A program made the translations under genes and the position numbers. From CAZDAW01 sp964503685 (GTDB taxonomy: Bacteria; Chloroflexota; Anaerolineae; Anaerolineales; Anaerolineaceae), in assembly GCA_964503685.1 (NCBI GenBank), contig CAZDAW010000096.1, positions 1-14,226 of the forward strand: 14,226 nt of DNA. The letters are read 5' to 3'. Below the pieces are notes generated by a model that saw only the letters and a program-made list of their open reading frames with translations, did no database searches and was not told the DNA's origin. This document shows, piece by piece, positions 6,766-13,620 of this stretch. Each line of letters starts with the position of its first letter. The first letter of the stretch is position 1.

Positions 6766-8307
6766 CTACTTCAACCGGGAAAATATCTCGGAAAACAACT
6801 GGTTGTCCTCTTTATCCAATCCAAGGAATTTAAGTGTAAACAGAAATACCACTGTTACAAGGATGCAACAGGCCAGCAACGAGACTAAATCGGAGATTTG
6901 GAATAGACGTGGAATAAACCCGGCAATTGCTGCCAGACTGCCCGCGAGAATTCCTTTGTAGAATCGACGATCATAAGGCCAAAGACCTGCTTTCGTTTTC
7001 CCAATAATCGCTGCCGCGATATTCATTCCCCCCACGGAAATGGATGTCCCAATTGCCGCTCCGCTTATCCCGATCATCGGGACGAGTGCTAAACAAAGAG
7101 CGGCATTAACAACCAGAGCAGCAGATGTAAGCCAAAACCAGCTTTTTTGCCGGCCTGTCATGATCAATAACATCCCCACAGCTCCAGTCCCACAATTGAT
7201 CAATTGTCCAGCCGCCAGGATAATCAACGCAATCCAACCGGATATGTACTCAGAGCCATATACCACCGATAGAAGAATTGGGGATTGAAGAAGAAAGATC
7301 ACAAATGGAATGATCCCAAGGTAAAAATTCCATTTGGTTCCCACACGATATATTTCCTGCAACCTTTCCCGATTTTTACGCGAATAGAGCTCCGCGAACA
7401 TGGGTCCGAGTATGGCATTGAAGGCCGCGTACAGGATGACAAAGATCATCGAGAGTTGGGAGATGGCCTGGTAAATGCCGTTCTCAGTGGAAGATAACAA
7501 CGATCCTATGATCAACCTGTCAACCCAGAACACAAATACAGAAAACACTCCCGCCAGAGATGTGGGAATTGAAAATGCCAGCACAGACCTGATTTCGGAG
7601 AGATCTGCGCGCACTTTGGGTGAACCTAAAATTGAAAAGAGTGATCTGACAATCACGATACCCAGAATTCCGGTCAATAAAAACGATACAGTATCAGCTA
7701 GGATGGCCGCTTCAACAGACAATTTGATAGCCAGAATGGCGCCGACGATTAAAACGATGGCAACCAGGGGTTGCCCAATATCCTCCAGTAAAACCGAATA
7801 CTTCATGTTTAATGTGGTTCGGGTGGCGGCACTGGAGATGGGTAAAATGGCGCAAAAAGGGAGGAATAAGGAGAACAACCTGAACACAATGGTCAGTTCA
7901 GGTTTCTGAAAAACGGAAAGGCTTAACCAGGGGGCAATCAGGTAAAGAATGATTCCCCAAATAATACCTGTAAAAGCCGAAATCCATAACGAACTGGAAA
8001 GCAATCCTTTGATCAGTTCCGGCTTGTCCTGTTTTTTATATTCGGGGACAAACCTGATAACTCCCTGGGGGAATCCCAAGGGTATGACCATCTGTAAGAT
8101 CCGGAAAACTGTCCACCCTATCGAAAAGAGGCCAAACTGGCTCGCTCCAAGCGTTCGCGCCAGAATGACGTCGGTAATAAAACTCAACCCCCGGCCCGCG
8201 ACCTTTCCCACCAGTGATAGACTGGCCCCTCCGGCGATATGCTTTACATCCTGGCCAGAAGGATCAATTTCCATCATCAGGCCAGGTTGACTGTCACCAT
8301 CCCCCAT
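6766..8307 (-). CDS. Wzx-type polysaccharide repeat-unit flippase (polysaccharide biosynthesis protein, MOP superfamily)
   Basis: A 513-residue integral membrane protein with about 12-14 hydrophobic segments along its full length. It probably flips the lipid-linked repeat unit across the cytoplasmic membrane for polymerisation. The N-terminal part carries the usual flippase pattern: SLVGKVAGRGLSFITDVILA followed by RTLGASQFGLFSI (about residues 31-63) and then GFPQGVIRFVPEY (78-90). A mid-protein run (about 245-275) includes FSIPTSLAGVF and FWVDRLIIG. Length and topology fit Wzx/RfbX proteins. The ATG at 8305-8307 shares one base with the rmlA stop (TAATG), indicating translational coupling. 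An alternative pair of ATGs about 30 bases in (near 8277) has a poorer upstream sequence. A teichoic or lipid transporter of the same superfamily is possible, but the neighbours favour Wzx. Confidence 0.93.
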   Translation of the reverse strand: MGDGDSQPGLMMEIDPSGQDVKHIAGGASLSLVGKVAGRGLSFITDVILARTLGASQFGLFSIGWTVFRILQMVIPLGFPQGVIRFVPEYKKQDKPELIKGLLSSSLWISAFTGIIWGIILYLIAPWLSLSVFQKPELTIVFRLFSLFLPFCAILPISSAATRTTLNMKYSVLLEDIGQPLVAIVLIVGAILAIKLSVEAAILADTVSFLLTGILGIVIVRSLFSILGSPKVRADLSEIRSVLAFSIPTSLAGVFSVFVFWVDRLIIGSLLSSTENGIYQAISQLSMIFVILYAAFNAILGPMFAELYSRKNRERLQEIYRVGTKWNFYLGIIPFVIFLLQSPILLSVVYGSEYISGWIALIILAAGQLINCGTGAVGMLLIMTGRQKSWFWLTSAALVVNAALCLALVPMIGISGAAIGTSISVGGMNIAAAIIGKTKAGLWPYDRRFYKGILAGSLAAIAGFIPRLFQISDLVSLLACCILVTVVFLFTLKFLGLDKEDNQLFSEIFSRLK

Positions 8308-9182
8308 TATTTCTCATCTTCCAACAGCCTCAACAGGTATTGCCCGTACTGATTGGCGGAAATCTTTTCAGCTTGCTTCTTCAAACCTTCGCGATCGATA
8401 TATCCCATACGGTAGGCGATTTCTTCCGGGCATGAGATCATCCACCCCTGGCGCTCTTCCACCACCTGCACGAAATTAGCTGCCTGCAACAGCGATTCCT
8501 GCGTGCCGGCATCCAGCCAGGCAATGCCTCTACCCAACACTTCCACGCGAAGTTCATCGCGATCCAGGTATTTTTGGATCAGGTCAGTGATTTCCAGTTC
8601 TCCGCGTCTGGATGGTTTCTGGTTTTCCACTTCTTTACACACGGTATTATCAAAAAAATAGATACCGGGCACGGCAAAATTGGAGCGCGGGTTTTCAGGC
8701 TTTTCTTCCAGGCTGATCACTTTGCCGGTGGCGTCATCAAATTCGACAACCCCGTAGCGTTCCGGGTCGCGCACCGGATAGGCAAAAATGACCGCGCCTG
8801 ACGTATTGCGCGAGGCGGATTGCAGCTTATCCACCAGGCCAGATCCGTAGATGATGTTATCACCCAGGATTAATGCCACCGGGTCGCAGCCAATGAAATC
8901 GCGGCCGATAATGAACGCGTCAGCCAGCCCGCGCGGGGACGGCTGTTCGGCAAAAGAGAATTTCATTCCCCATTGTGATCCATCCCCCAGCAAGCGCTGG
9001 AACGCGTCCATGCTGTCCGGCGATGTAATGATCAACACTTCTCGAATTCCGGCCAGCATCAATGTAGACAGGGGGTAATACACCATGGGCTTGTCATACA
9101 CCGGCAGCAACTGCTTGCTCATTGCCAGCGTTAACGGATACAACCGGGTTCCATAACCGCCTGCCAGAATGATCCCTTTCAT
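8307..9182 (-). CDS. rmlA: glucose-1-phosphate thymidylyltransferase RmlA
   Basis: Makes dTDP-glucose from dTTP and glucose-1-phosphate, the first step of the dTDP-sugar pathway, in the cytosol. The 291 residues match RmlA length. Visible marks are ILAGGYGTRLYPLT (5-18), the nucleotide-binding signature; SKQLLPVYDKPM with Lys23; LGDN with metal-binding Asp108; SLEEKP (157-162); GIYFFD (173-178); RGELEITD (193-200); and AWLDAGT (221-227). The frame is open to 9224, but the ATG at 9180-9182 is the true start: it overlaps the rmlB stop as ATGA, lies 9 bases after GGAGG, and opens with the conserved MKGIILAGG. It sits between rmlB and the flippase in one operon. Confidence 0.97.
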   Translation of the reverse strand: MKGIILAGGYGTRLYPLTLAMSKQLLPVYDKPMVYYPLSTLMLAGIREVLIITSPDSMDAFQRLLGDGSQWGMKFSFAEQPSPRGLADAFIIGRDFIGCDPVALILGDNIIYGSGLVDKLQSASRNTSGAVIFAYPVRDPERYGVVEFDDATGKVISLEEKPENPRSNFAVPGIYFFDNTVCKEVENQKPSRRGELEITDLIQKYLDRDELRVEVLGRGIAWLDAGTQESLLQAANFVQVVEERQGWMISCPEEIAYRMGYIDREGLKKQAEKISANQYGQYLLRLLEDEK

Positions 9183-10267
9183 TTTGTGTTGCCTCCACGT
9201 TCCGAGTAATTCTTCCGCATCCAATCCTGATACGTCTGTCTGGCAGTGATACGCTCAACCCAGGCCAGATTATCAAGGTACCATCGCACCGTCTTTCGTA
9301 AACCAGTCTCCAGAGTATGGCGCGGCGACCAGCCCAATTCCCGATTGATCTTTGTGGAATCCATGGCGTATCGCCGATCGTGGCCTGGCCGGTCTTCCAC
9401 AAAGGTGATCAGTGATTCATGCGGCCGGAATTTGGATTGCGGAACCAGCTCATCCAACAACCGGCAAATCGTCTGCACAATGGTCAGGTTTGCCGGCTGG
9501 TTTGATCCGCCGATATTGTAGGTCTCGCCAACACGCCCTTTGAGAACAATCTGTTCAATGGCCTCACAGTGGTCTTCCACATAAAGCCAGTCTCTAATCT
9601 GCTGTCCGTCGCCGTATACCGGTATCTTACGACCTTTCAACGCGTTCAAGATAACCACCGGTATCAACTTTTCCGGAAATTGGAAAGGCCCGTAATTATT
9701 AGAGCAATTGGATATGGTAACAGGAAGACCATACGTGTGCCCATAAGCCCGCACCAGATGATCGCTCCCCGCCTTGGAGGCTGAATATGGGGAGTTAGGC
9801 AGATAGGGAGATTCCTCCGTCCAGGCCGGTTCGCCTGCCTTCAGAGTGCCAAAAACCTCATCCGTGGAAATATGATGAAAGCGTTTTTCTCGAGTTGATG
9901 GGCTGGCATCATCTTGCCAGTAATGTCGAACAGCGTCAAGCAGTGTTGCAGTTCCGGTGATATTGGTTTGAATGAATTGCATTGGGCCGAGAATGGAACG
10001 GTCAACATGTGTCTCAGCAGCAAAATGAACAACTGTGTCTATGTTTTTCTCTCGCAACAGGGCGTCAAGCAGGGGGCGGTCGCAAATATCACCCTGCACA
10101 AAATCATAGCAAGCCTGCCCCTCAAAGCCTTCCAGATTCTCCCTGGTCCCGGCATAGGTTAATAGATCCAGATTCGTTATATGTATATCAGGTTGAGTGG
10201 TTAAGATTCTGTGAATAAAGTTGGTTCCGATAAATCCGGCCCCGCCGGTTACCAGCCAGTTTGCCAT
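9179..10267 (-). CDS. rmlB: dTDP-glucose 4,6-dehydratase RmlB
   Basis: An NAD-dependent extended SDR enzyme that turns dTDP-glucose into dTDP-4-keto-6-deoxyglucose, the branch point for dTDP-L-rhamnose and other 6-deoxy sugars. The 362 residues include LVTGGAGFIG at 5-14 (NAD site), HFAAETHVDRS (81-91), STDEVFG (134-140) with the family Thr-Asp-Glu catalytic set at 135-137, YSASK (161-165) with Tyr161 and Lys165, NNYGPFQFPEKLIP (190-203) and EDRPGHDRRYA (291-301). The ATG at 10265-10267 has GGAGG 4 bases upstream. It is the first gene of the minus-strand operon and is followed by rmlA through an ATGA overlap. The rmlC and rmlD partners needed for dTDP-rhamnose are not in this window. Confidence 0.97.
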   Translation of the reverse strand: MANWLVTGGAGFIGTNFIHRILTTQPDIHITNLDLLTYAGTRENLEGFEGQACYDFVQGDICDRPLLDALLREKNIDTVVHFAAETHVDRSILGPMQFIQTNITGTATLLDAVRHYWQDDASPSTREKRFHHISTDEVFGTLKAGEPAWTEESPYLPNSPYSASKAGSDHLVRAYGHTYGLPVTISNCSNNYGPFQFPEKLIPVVILNALKGRKIPVYGDGQQIRDWLYVEDHCEAIEQIVLKGRVGETYNIGGSNQPANLTIVQTICRLLDELVPQSKFRPHESLITFVEDRPGHDRRYAMDSTKINRELGWSPRHTLETGLRKTVRWYLDNLAWVERITARQTYQDWMRKNYSERGGNTK

Positions 10268-10302
10268 GCAGCCTCCAACAATCCATCTGGGTTTGCGAGT
10301 GA

Positions 10303-10308
10303 ATTATA
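10303..10308 (-). promoter_or_regulatory. candidate -10 box for the rmlB-led polysaccharide operon
   Basis: The minus strand reads a perfect TATAAT here, ending 35 bases before the rmlB start codon. No good TTGACA-like box sits 16-18 bases upstream, so the element is incomplete by the housekeeping sigma consensus. Position and sequence still fit transcription of the operon starting about 25-30 bases before the ATG. Confidence 0.4.
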
Positions 10309-10328
10309 GTGGAAAAATGAAAAACGGC

Positions 10329-10357
10329 CTTATATGTCTATCTGCATAACCGGTAAA
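10329..10357 (-). promoter_or_regulatory. second candidate sigma-70-type promoter for the rmlB operon
   Basis: On the minus strand TTTACC (10352-10357, 4 of 6 matches to TTGACA) and TATAAG (10329-10334, 5 of 6 matches to TATAAT) are separated by exactly 17 bases. It would start transcription about 55 bases upstream of rmlB. It may be an alternative to the TATAAT at 10303-10308; only one may be real. Confidence 0.38.
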
Positions 10358-10396
10358 ATAATGTATAATAATATACAGGCAGACCTTAAAATTTTT

Positions 10397-10417
10397 TCTG
10401 TAGTGTGTTTCTACAGA
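10397..10417. repeat. 7-base inverted repeat (stem-loop)
   Basis: TCTGTAG (10397-10403) and CTACAGA (10411-10417) around a 7-base loop. On the plus strand the six Ts precede the stem instead of following it, and on the minus strand an A-run follows, so it is not an intrinsic terminator. Its function is unknown. It overlaps the end of the doubtful ORF 10411-10644. Confidence 0.35.
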
Positions 10418-10644
10418 TTGCCTTCTACATTGAAGCGATTGAGTATTTCGGAATCATCCCTCCCGGAATGGGAGTAGAAGTTGGCAGCATTGCACTTTTC
10501 ATACAGGGGTTTACTCGTGGTAGTTGCCTTTACTGGCATCCCTGTACTTACAGATGTGTATAACAGATCTACCTGATTATCTGTTATATACGCTGACTCA
10601 TAGTAGCCTCCAACCTGCTCATCAAAATACCGGGGGTGTGCCAT
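10411..10644 (-). CDS. doubtful small ORF, hypothetical
   Basis: A 77-residue minus-strand reading frame from the ATG at 10642-10644 (preceded in frame by a GTG at 10645-10647) to a TAG at 10411-10413. The translation is rich in Tyr, Asn, Thr and Ser, has no membrane segment or signal peptide, and matches no family I know. There is no good ribosome site, since the AGGA upstream is too far away. The frame runs through every inverted repeat in the region. Third-position GC is about half, which gives no support either way. It could be chance, a decayed gene fragment or a real small protein. Confidence 0.2.
   Translation of the reverse strand: MAHPRYFDEQVGGYYESAYITDNQVDLLYTSVSTGMPVKATTTSKPLYEKCNAANFYSHSGRDDSEILNRFNVEGNL
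10559..10588. promoter_or_regulatory. perfect 10-base inverted repeat with 10-base spacer, candidate operator or RNA hairpin
   Basis: TATAACAGAT (10559-10568), a 10-base spacer, and ATCTGTTATA (10579-10588). The half-site centres lie 20 bases apart, about two helical turns, as expected for a dimeric regulator. Each arm, read on its own strand, begins with TATAAC, a near -10 sequence, so the element is symmetric towards both divergent operons. No -35 box is evident on either side. A transcribed stem-loop is the alternative. Confidence 0.45.
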
Positions 10645-10739
10645 CACAGGCGAGCCATTCCTGTCGAGAAATCACACGCGATTTAACCAGAAAATACTCA
10701 TGGAAGGCGGTCGGCTTATGAATCGATCAGGTGATCTGC

Positions 10740-11378
10740 ATGCCCTGTATTACCGACCTAAAGATCCAGAAGCATAATCCCAACCGCCTAAATGTGTATC
10801 TTGACGGTGAATATGCCTTTGGAGTAGAAAGGCTGGTAGCCGCCTGGCTTTGCGTGGGAGATACTGTCGACCGCGCAAGAATTGAAGACCTCTTGCGAAA
10901 AGACGAACAGGAACGAGCTTATCTGCGTGCCCTGCGGTTGATCAATATCCGCCCGCGTTCCGTCTGGGAGATAACCACCCGGCTCAAAAAAGCCGGCTTT
11001 GATGAATCGGTCATCCCGACGACCATCGAACGTCTGAAAAACGCCGGATTGATCAGTGACGCGGATTTTGCCCGTACATGGGTTGAGAATCGCTGCACAT
11101 TCCGCCCGCGCGCAAAACGGGTTCTGGTATTGGAATTGCATCAAAAAGGATTAGCCGAAACAGAAATTCAGTCGGCAGTCAGCCATCTTGATGAAGACGC
11201 TCTTGCCATTAAAGCGGCAGAGAAATACGCTTCCAGATGTAAAAATCTGCCGTTTGATGAATTCCGCAAAAAAATGCTTGGATACCTTTCCCGCCGTGGT
11301 TTCAACTATGGAACAACCGCGGAAGCTATTCAAAGAACCTGGCAAAAATTGCAGGTTGATGCGGAAATCTTACCTTAA
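10740..11378 (+). CDS. recX: RecX-family regulator of RecA
   Basis: This 212-residue protein belongs to the RecX family, which binds RecA filaments and limits or modulates recombination and SOS activity. It is built of repeated three-helix units: residues about 55-95 with ALRLINIRPRSVWEITTRLK then KAGF, the middle unit with LKNAGLISDADFARTWVENR (99-118) followed by FRPRAKRVLVLELHQKGL (121-138), and a C-terminal unit with KMLGYLSRRGFNY (178-190). The frame could start at a GTG at 10731, but the ATG at 10740 has AGGTGA 5 bases upstream and is preferred. recA, often its neighbour, is not adjacent here. rny follows 24 bases downstream, so the two are probably co-transcribed. Confidence 0.93.
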   Translation: MPCITDLKIQKHNPNRLNVYLDGEYAFGVERLVAAWLCVGDTVDRARIEDLLRKDEQERAYLRALRLINIRPRSVWEITTRLKKAGFDESVIPTTIERLKNAGLISDADFARTWVENRCTFRPRAKRVLVLELHQKGLAETEIQSAVSHLDEDALAIKAAEKYASRCKNLPFDEFRKKMLGYLSRRGFNYGTTAEAIQRTWQKLQVDAEILP

Positions 11379-11402
11379 CTATATGAATACTAAGAGGAAC
11401 TT

Positions 11403-12935
11403 ATGTTAACACCGGAAAGTTTTATACCCATAATCATAGGGGACATAGTGGTGGTGGCTATCGTGTTCTTTGTCATCGCCCGGAGCCTCACCAGCAATAT
11501 TAAAAAAGAACAACAATACAAATCTGATTCCATCATCGCTGCCGCGAATGAAAAATCGAAGACCATTGAATTGGAGGCCCGGGATAAAGCATTAAAAATT
11601 CTTCAGCAATCCGAAGCTGAAGCCACCCGCCTTCGTTCTGAACATGCAGCAGAAGAAGAACGCCTGCAACGCCGCCGCAGCGATCTGGACAGCCGCATGG
11701 AACGCCTTGAACAGCGTGAACAAGCCTTGAACAAACGGCAGAGTGTGATGGACCGACGTGCCAATGAAGTCGAAAAAATGTACACGCAGCAGATGGAAGA
11801 GTTGCAAAATATCGCCAAGATGACCCAGGACGAAGCCCGCAGCCAGTTACTTGCCGAGACCGAAAAGGAATCCCGCAATGATATGGCACGCATTATTCGC
11901 CAGATCGAAGCTGAAGCCCGCGCGGAAGGCGAAAAACGCGCCCGTGAATTGATCGCCGACGCCATCCAGCGGGTTGCCTCTGACCATGTGGCAGAAGTTA
12001 CTTCATCCATCGTTACACTGCCCAACGAGGAAATGAAAGGCCGCATTGTTGGACGTAACGGCCGTAATATCCGAGCCTTTGAACAGGCCGCCGGGGTTGA
12101 TGTTATTGTGGATGACACCCCCGAATCGGTAACGGTATCCTGCTTCGACGCGGTTCGCCGTGAGATCGCCCGCCGCGCTCTGGCCCGCCTCATTCTTGAC
12201 GGCCGCATCCACCCGGCGCATATTGAAAAAGTGCTCAGCGAAGAACAACGCCAGGTGGATAAGGATATCGAGGAAGCCGGTGAGCAGGCGGCTTACGATG
12301 CCGGAGTGGCCGGTCTTCACCCTGAAGTAACCCGAATGTTGGGACGTTTAAAATACCGCACATCCTACGGCCAAAACCAACTGGCACACGCCGTTGAGGT
12401 TTCCAAGCTGGCAGCGGTCATTGCCGCTGAACTTAGCGCCAATGTTGAGGTTGCCAAAGCGGGCGGCCTTCTGCATGATCTTGGTAAAGCCATGGACCAC
12501 AACACCGAAGGCACTCATGCCATGATCGGCGCGGAATATGCCAAACGGTATGGTGTCAACGTCCGCGTGGTAAACACCATTGCTTCACACCACCATGAAA
12601 CCGAGCAGGAATCTGTTGAAGCAGTCATCGTGGAAGCTGCCGATGCCATTAGCGGTGCCCGTCCAGGCGCCCGCCGTGAAGACCTTGAACAGTACATCAA
12701 ACGCCTGCGCGCGTTGGAAGAAGTTGCCAACTCGTTCAAGGGCGTTTCCCAGAGCTATGCCATTCAGGCCGGCCGCGAAGTACGCATCATTGTCCGCCCT
12801 GAAGAGATCGACGATCTCGCCAGCACCCGTCTTGCCAAAGACATTGCCAAGCAGATCGAAGAGACCATGCAGTATCCCGGTCAGATCAAGGTGACCGTCA
12901 TCCGCGAAACCCGCGCCACCGAATACGCAAAATAG
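11403..12935 (+). CDS. rny: ribonuclease Y
   Basis: A membrane-anchored endoribonuclease that starts mRNA decay. The 510 residues have the full RNase Y layout: an N-terminal membrane helix (about 7-27), a long charged coiled coil (about 32-190, rich in Glu/Arg/Gln), a KH RNA-binding domain with GRIVGRNGRNI (213-223, GxxG loop GRNG at 217-220), and an HD metal-dependent phosphohydrolase domain with His329 (LAHAVEV), LLHDLGKAMD (356-365, His358-Asp359) and ASHHHE (394-399). The conserved C-terminal domain ends in YPGQIKVTVIRETRATEYAK. The ATG at 11403 lies just after AGAGGAA. It follows recX closely and is followed by a strong terminator. The length is typical and all catalytic residues are present. 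Confidence 0.98.
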   Translation: MLTPESFIPIIIGDIVVVAIVFFVIARSLTSNIKKEQQYKSDSIIAAANEKSKTIELEARDKALKILQQSEAEATRLRSEHAAEEERLQRRRSDLDSRMERLEQREQALNKRQSVMDRRANEVEKMYTQQMEELQNIAKMTQDEARSQLLAETEKESRNDMARIIRQIEAEARAEGEKRARELIADAIQRVASDHVAEVTSSIVTLPNEEMKGRIVGRNGRNIRAFEQAAGVDVIVDDTPESVTVSCFDAVRREIARRALARLILDGRIHPAHIEKVLSEEQRQVDKDIEEAGEQAAYDAGVAGLHPEVTRMLGRLKYRTSYGQNQLAHAVEVSKLAAVIAAELSANVEVAKAGGLLHDLGKAMDHNTEGTHAMIGAEYAKRYGVNVRVVNTIASHHHETEQESVEAVIVEAADAISGARPGARREDLEQYIKRLRALEEVANSFKGVSQSYAIQAGREVRIIVRPEEIDDLASTRLAKDIAKQIEETMQYPGQIKVTVIRETRATEYAK

Positions 12936-12950
12936 ACGAATGAAATCCGT

Positions 12951-12986
12951 GAGGCTGTTCCAGACCAATGGGACAGCCTCTTTTTT
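12951..12986 (+). terminator. rho-independent terminator after rny
   Basis: GAGGCTGTTCC (12951-12961) pairs with GGGACAGCCTC (12970-12980) through 11 pairs, one of them G-U, around an 8-base loop, followed by six Ts (12981-12986). It lies 15 bases after the rny stop. The T-run overlaps the stop codon of the convergent hydrolase gene. On the minus strand no T-run follows the stem, so it mainly serves the recX-rny unit. Confidence 0.93.
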
Positions 12987-13620
12987 AATTCAAGTATGGA
13001 TTAAATTCGATCTCTTCATCCACCGAGGTAGATTCCCCATGACCGGGCATCAAGATCGTATCCCCTGGCAAGGTCAATATGCGGGTATAAATGCTCTGAA
13101 GTAATTGATCCTGGTCAGCCCCTTGAAGATCGGTACGACCAACGCTTTGCTTGAATATCAAATCACCGGTGAATGCCGTCTGCAGATCACTAGCGTAAAA
13201 AACCACATGCCCGCTGCTGTGCCCCGGAGTGTGCAGTACCGATATAACGGAGTTTCCCAGGTTTAGTAAAGCATCATCGGCCAGCATCCCGGTTGGCTCC
13301 GGCATCGACGGCATCGGCAAGCCAAATTGTTTGGCTAAACCGCCATCCCGGTACATGGGAGCGTCAGCTTCGTGAATGAACACCGGAATTGACAGCCCCA
13401 ATAAAGAATGGATTGCCGCGATTCCGATGAAATGGTCAAAATGACCGTGTGTCAACCAGATACCGGTTAGATCAAGCCGGTTTGATTCAATAAACTCAAT
13501 CACAGATACCGGATCAAAACTGGGGTCGATAACTGCTGCCTGCCCGGATTCATCATCCCACAACAGGTAGGTGTTGTTCTCAATCTGCCCCAGTACAAAA
13601 GTCTCAACTTTGAGGCACAT
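12985..13620 (-). CDS. metallo-beta-lactamase-fold hydrolase, glyoxalase II-like (YcbL type)
   Basis: A 211-residue cytosolic hydrolase with a binuclear metal site. The ligand set is complete: THGHFDH at 57-63 (His58, His60, Asp62, His63), His134 in LHTPGHSSGH, Asp153 in FTGDLIF, and His194 in MPGHGE. SVGRTDL (159-165) is typical of the small YcbL/glyoxalase II-like group, which lacks the extra C-terminal substrate domain of true GloB. Substrates are probably thioesters, but this cannot be fixed by sequence. Start: a TTG at 13623 is possible, but the ATG at 13618-13620 shares one base with the preceding peptidase stop (TGATG) and has GGTGA 4 bases upstream. It converges on rny. Confidence 0.93.
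   Translation of the reverse strand: MCLKVETFVLGQIENNTYLLWDDESGQAAVIDPSFDPVSVIEFIESNRLDLTGIWLTHGHFDHFIGIAAIHSLLGLSIPVFIHEADAPMYRDGGLAKQFGLPMPSMPEPTGMLADDALLNLGNSVISVLHTPGHSSGHVVFYASDLQTAFTGDLIFKQSVGRTDLQGADQDQLLQSIYTRILTLPGDTILMPGHGESTSVDEEIEFNPYLN

Larger units (their letters stand above)
10268..10739. other. divergent intergenic region between rmlB and recX
   Basis: About 470 bases with no confident gene. It contains candidate minus-strand promoter elements near rmlB (10303-10357), several inverted repeats between 10397 and 10588 of which 10559-10588 is the only one well above chance, and one uncertain minus-strand ORF (10411-10644). The plus strand carries the recX ribosome site (AGGTGA, 10729-10734). 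No convincing -35/-10 pair for recX was found. No tRNA, tmRNA, SRP RNA or RNase P RNA signature was recognised. The sequence is AT-rich close to rmlB. Confidence 0.7.

Noticed and set aside
10392..10417. Hairpin with a T-run as an intrinsic terminator
   Set aside because: The Ts precede the stem on the plus strand, and on the minus strand the run following the stem is As, so neither direction gives a terminator.
10398..10553. CTGT...ACAG pairs as SOS (LexA) boxes for recX
   Set aside because: The Escherichia-type box needs 8 bases between CTGT and ACAG. Here the spacings are 11 (10398-10416) and 4 (10542-10553), and no GAAC-N4-GTTC box is present either.
10552..10563. 12-base match (AGATGTGTATAA) to the start of the Tn5 mosaic end used in sequencing adapters
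   Set aside because: The match stops after 12 bases and the flanking sequence continues into the inverted repeat without further adapter sequence, so coincidence is more likely than contamination or a transposon end.
11603..12208. Long antisense frame inside rny (201 codons, rich in Arg and Ser)
   Set aside because: It is a mirror of the strongly biased rny coding frame. rny is complete with all domains, and the antisense translation has low-complexity Arg/Ser composition typical of shadow frames.
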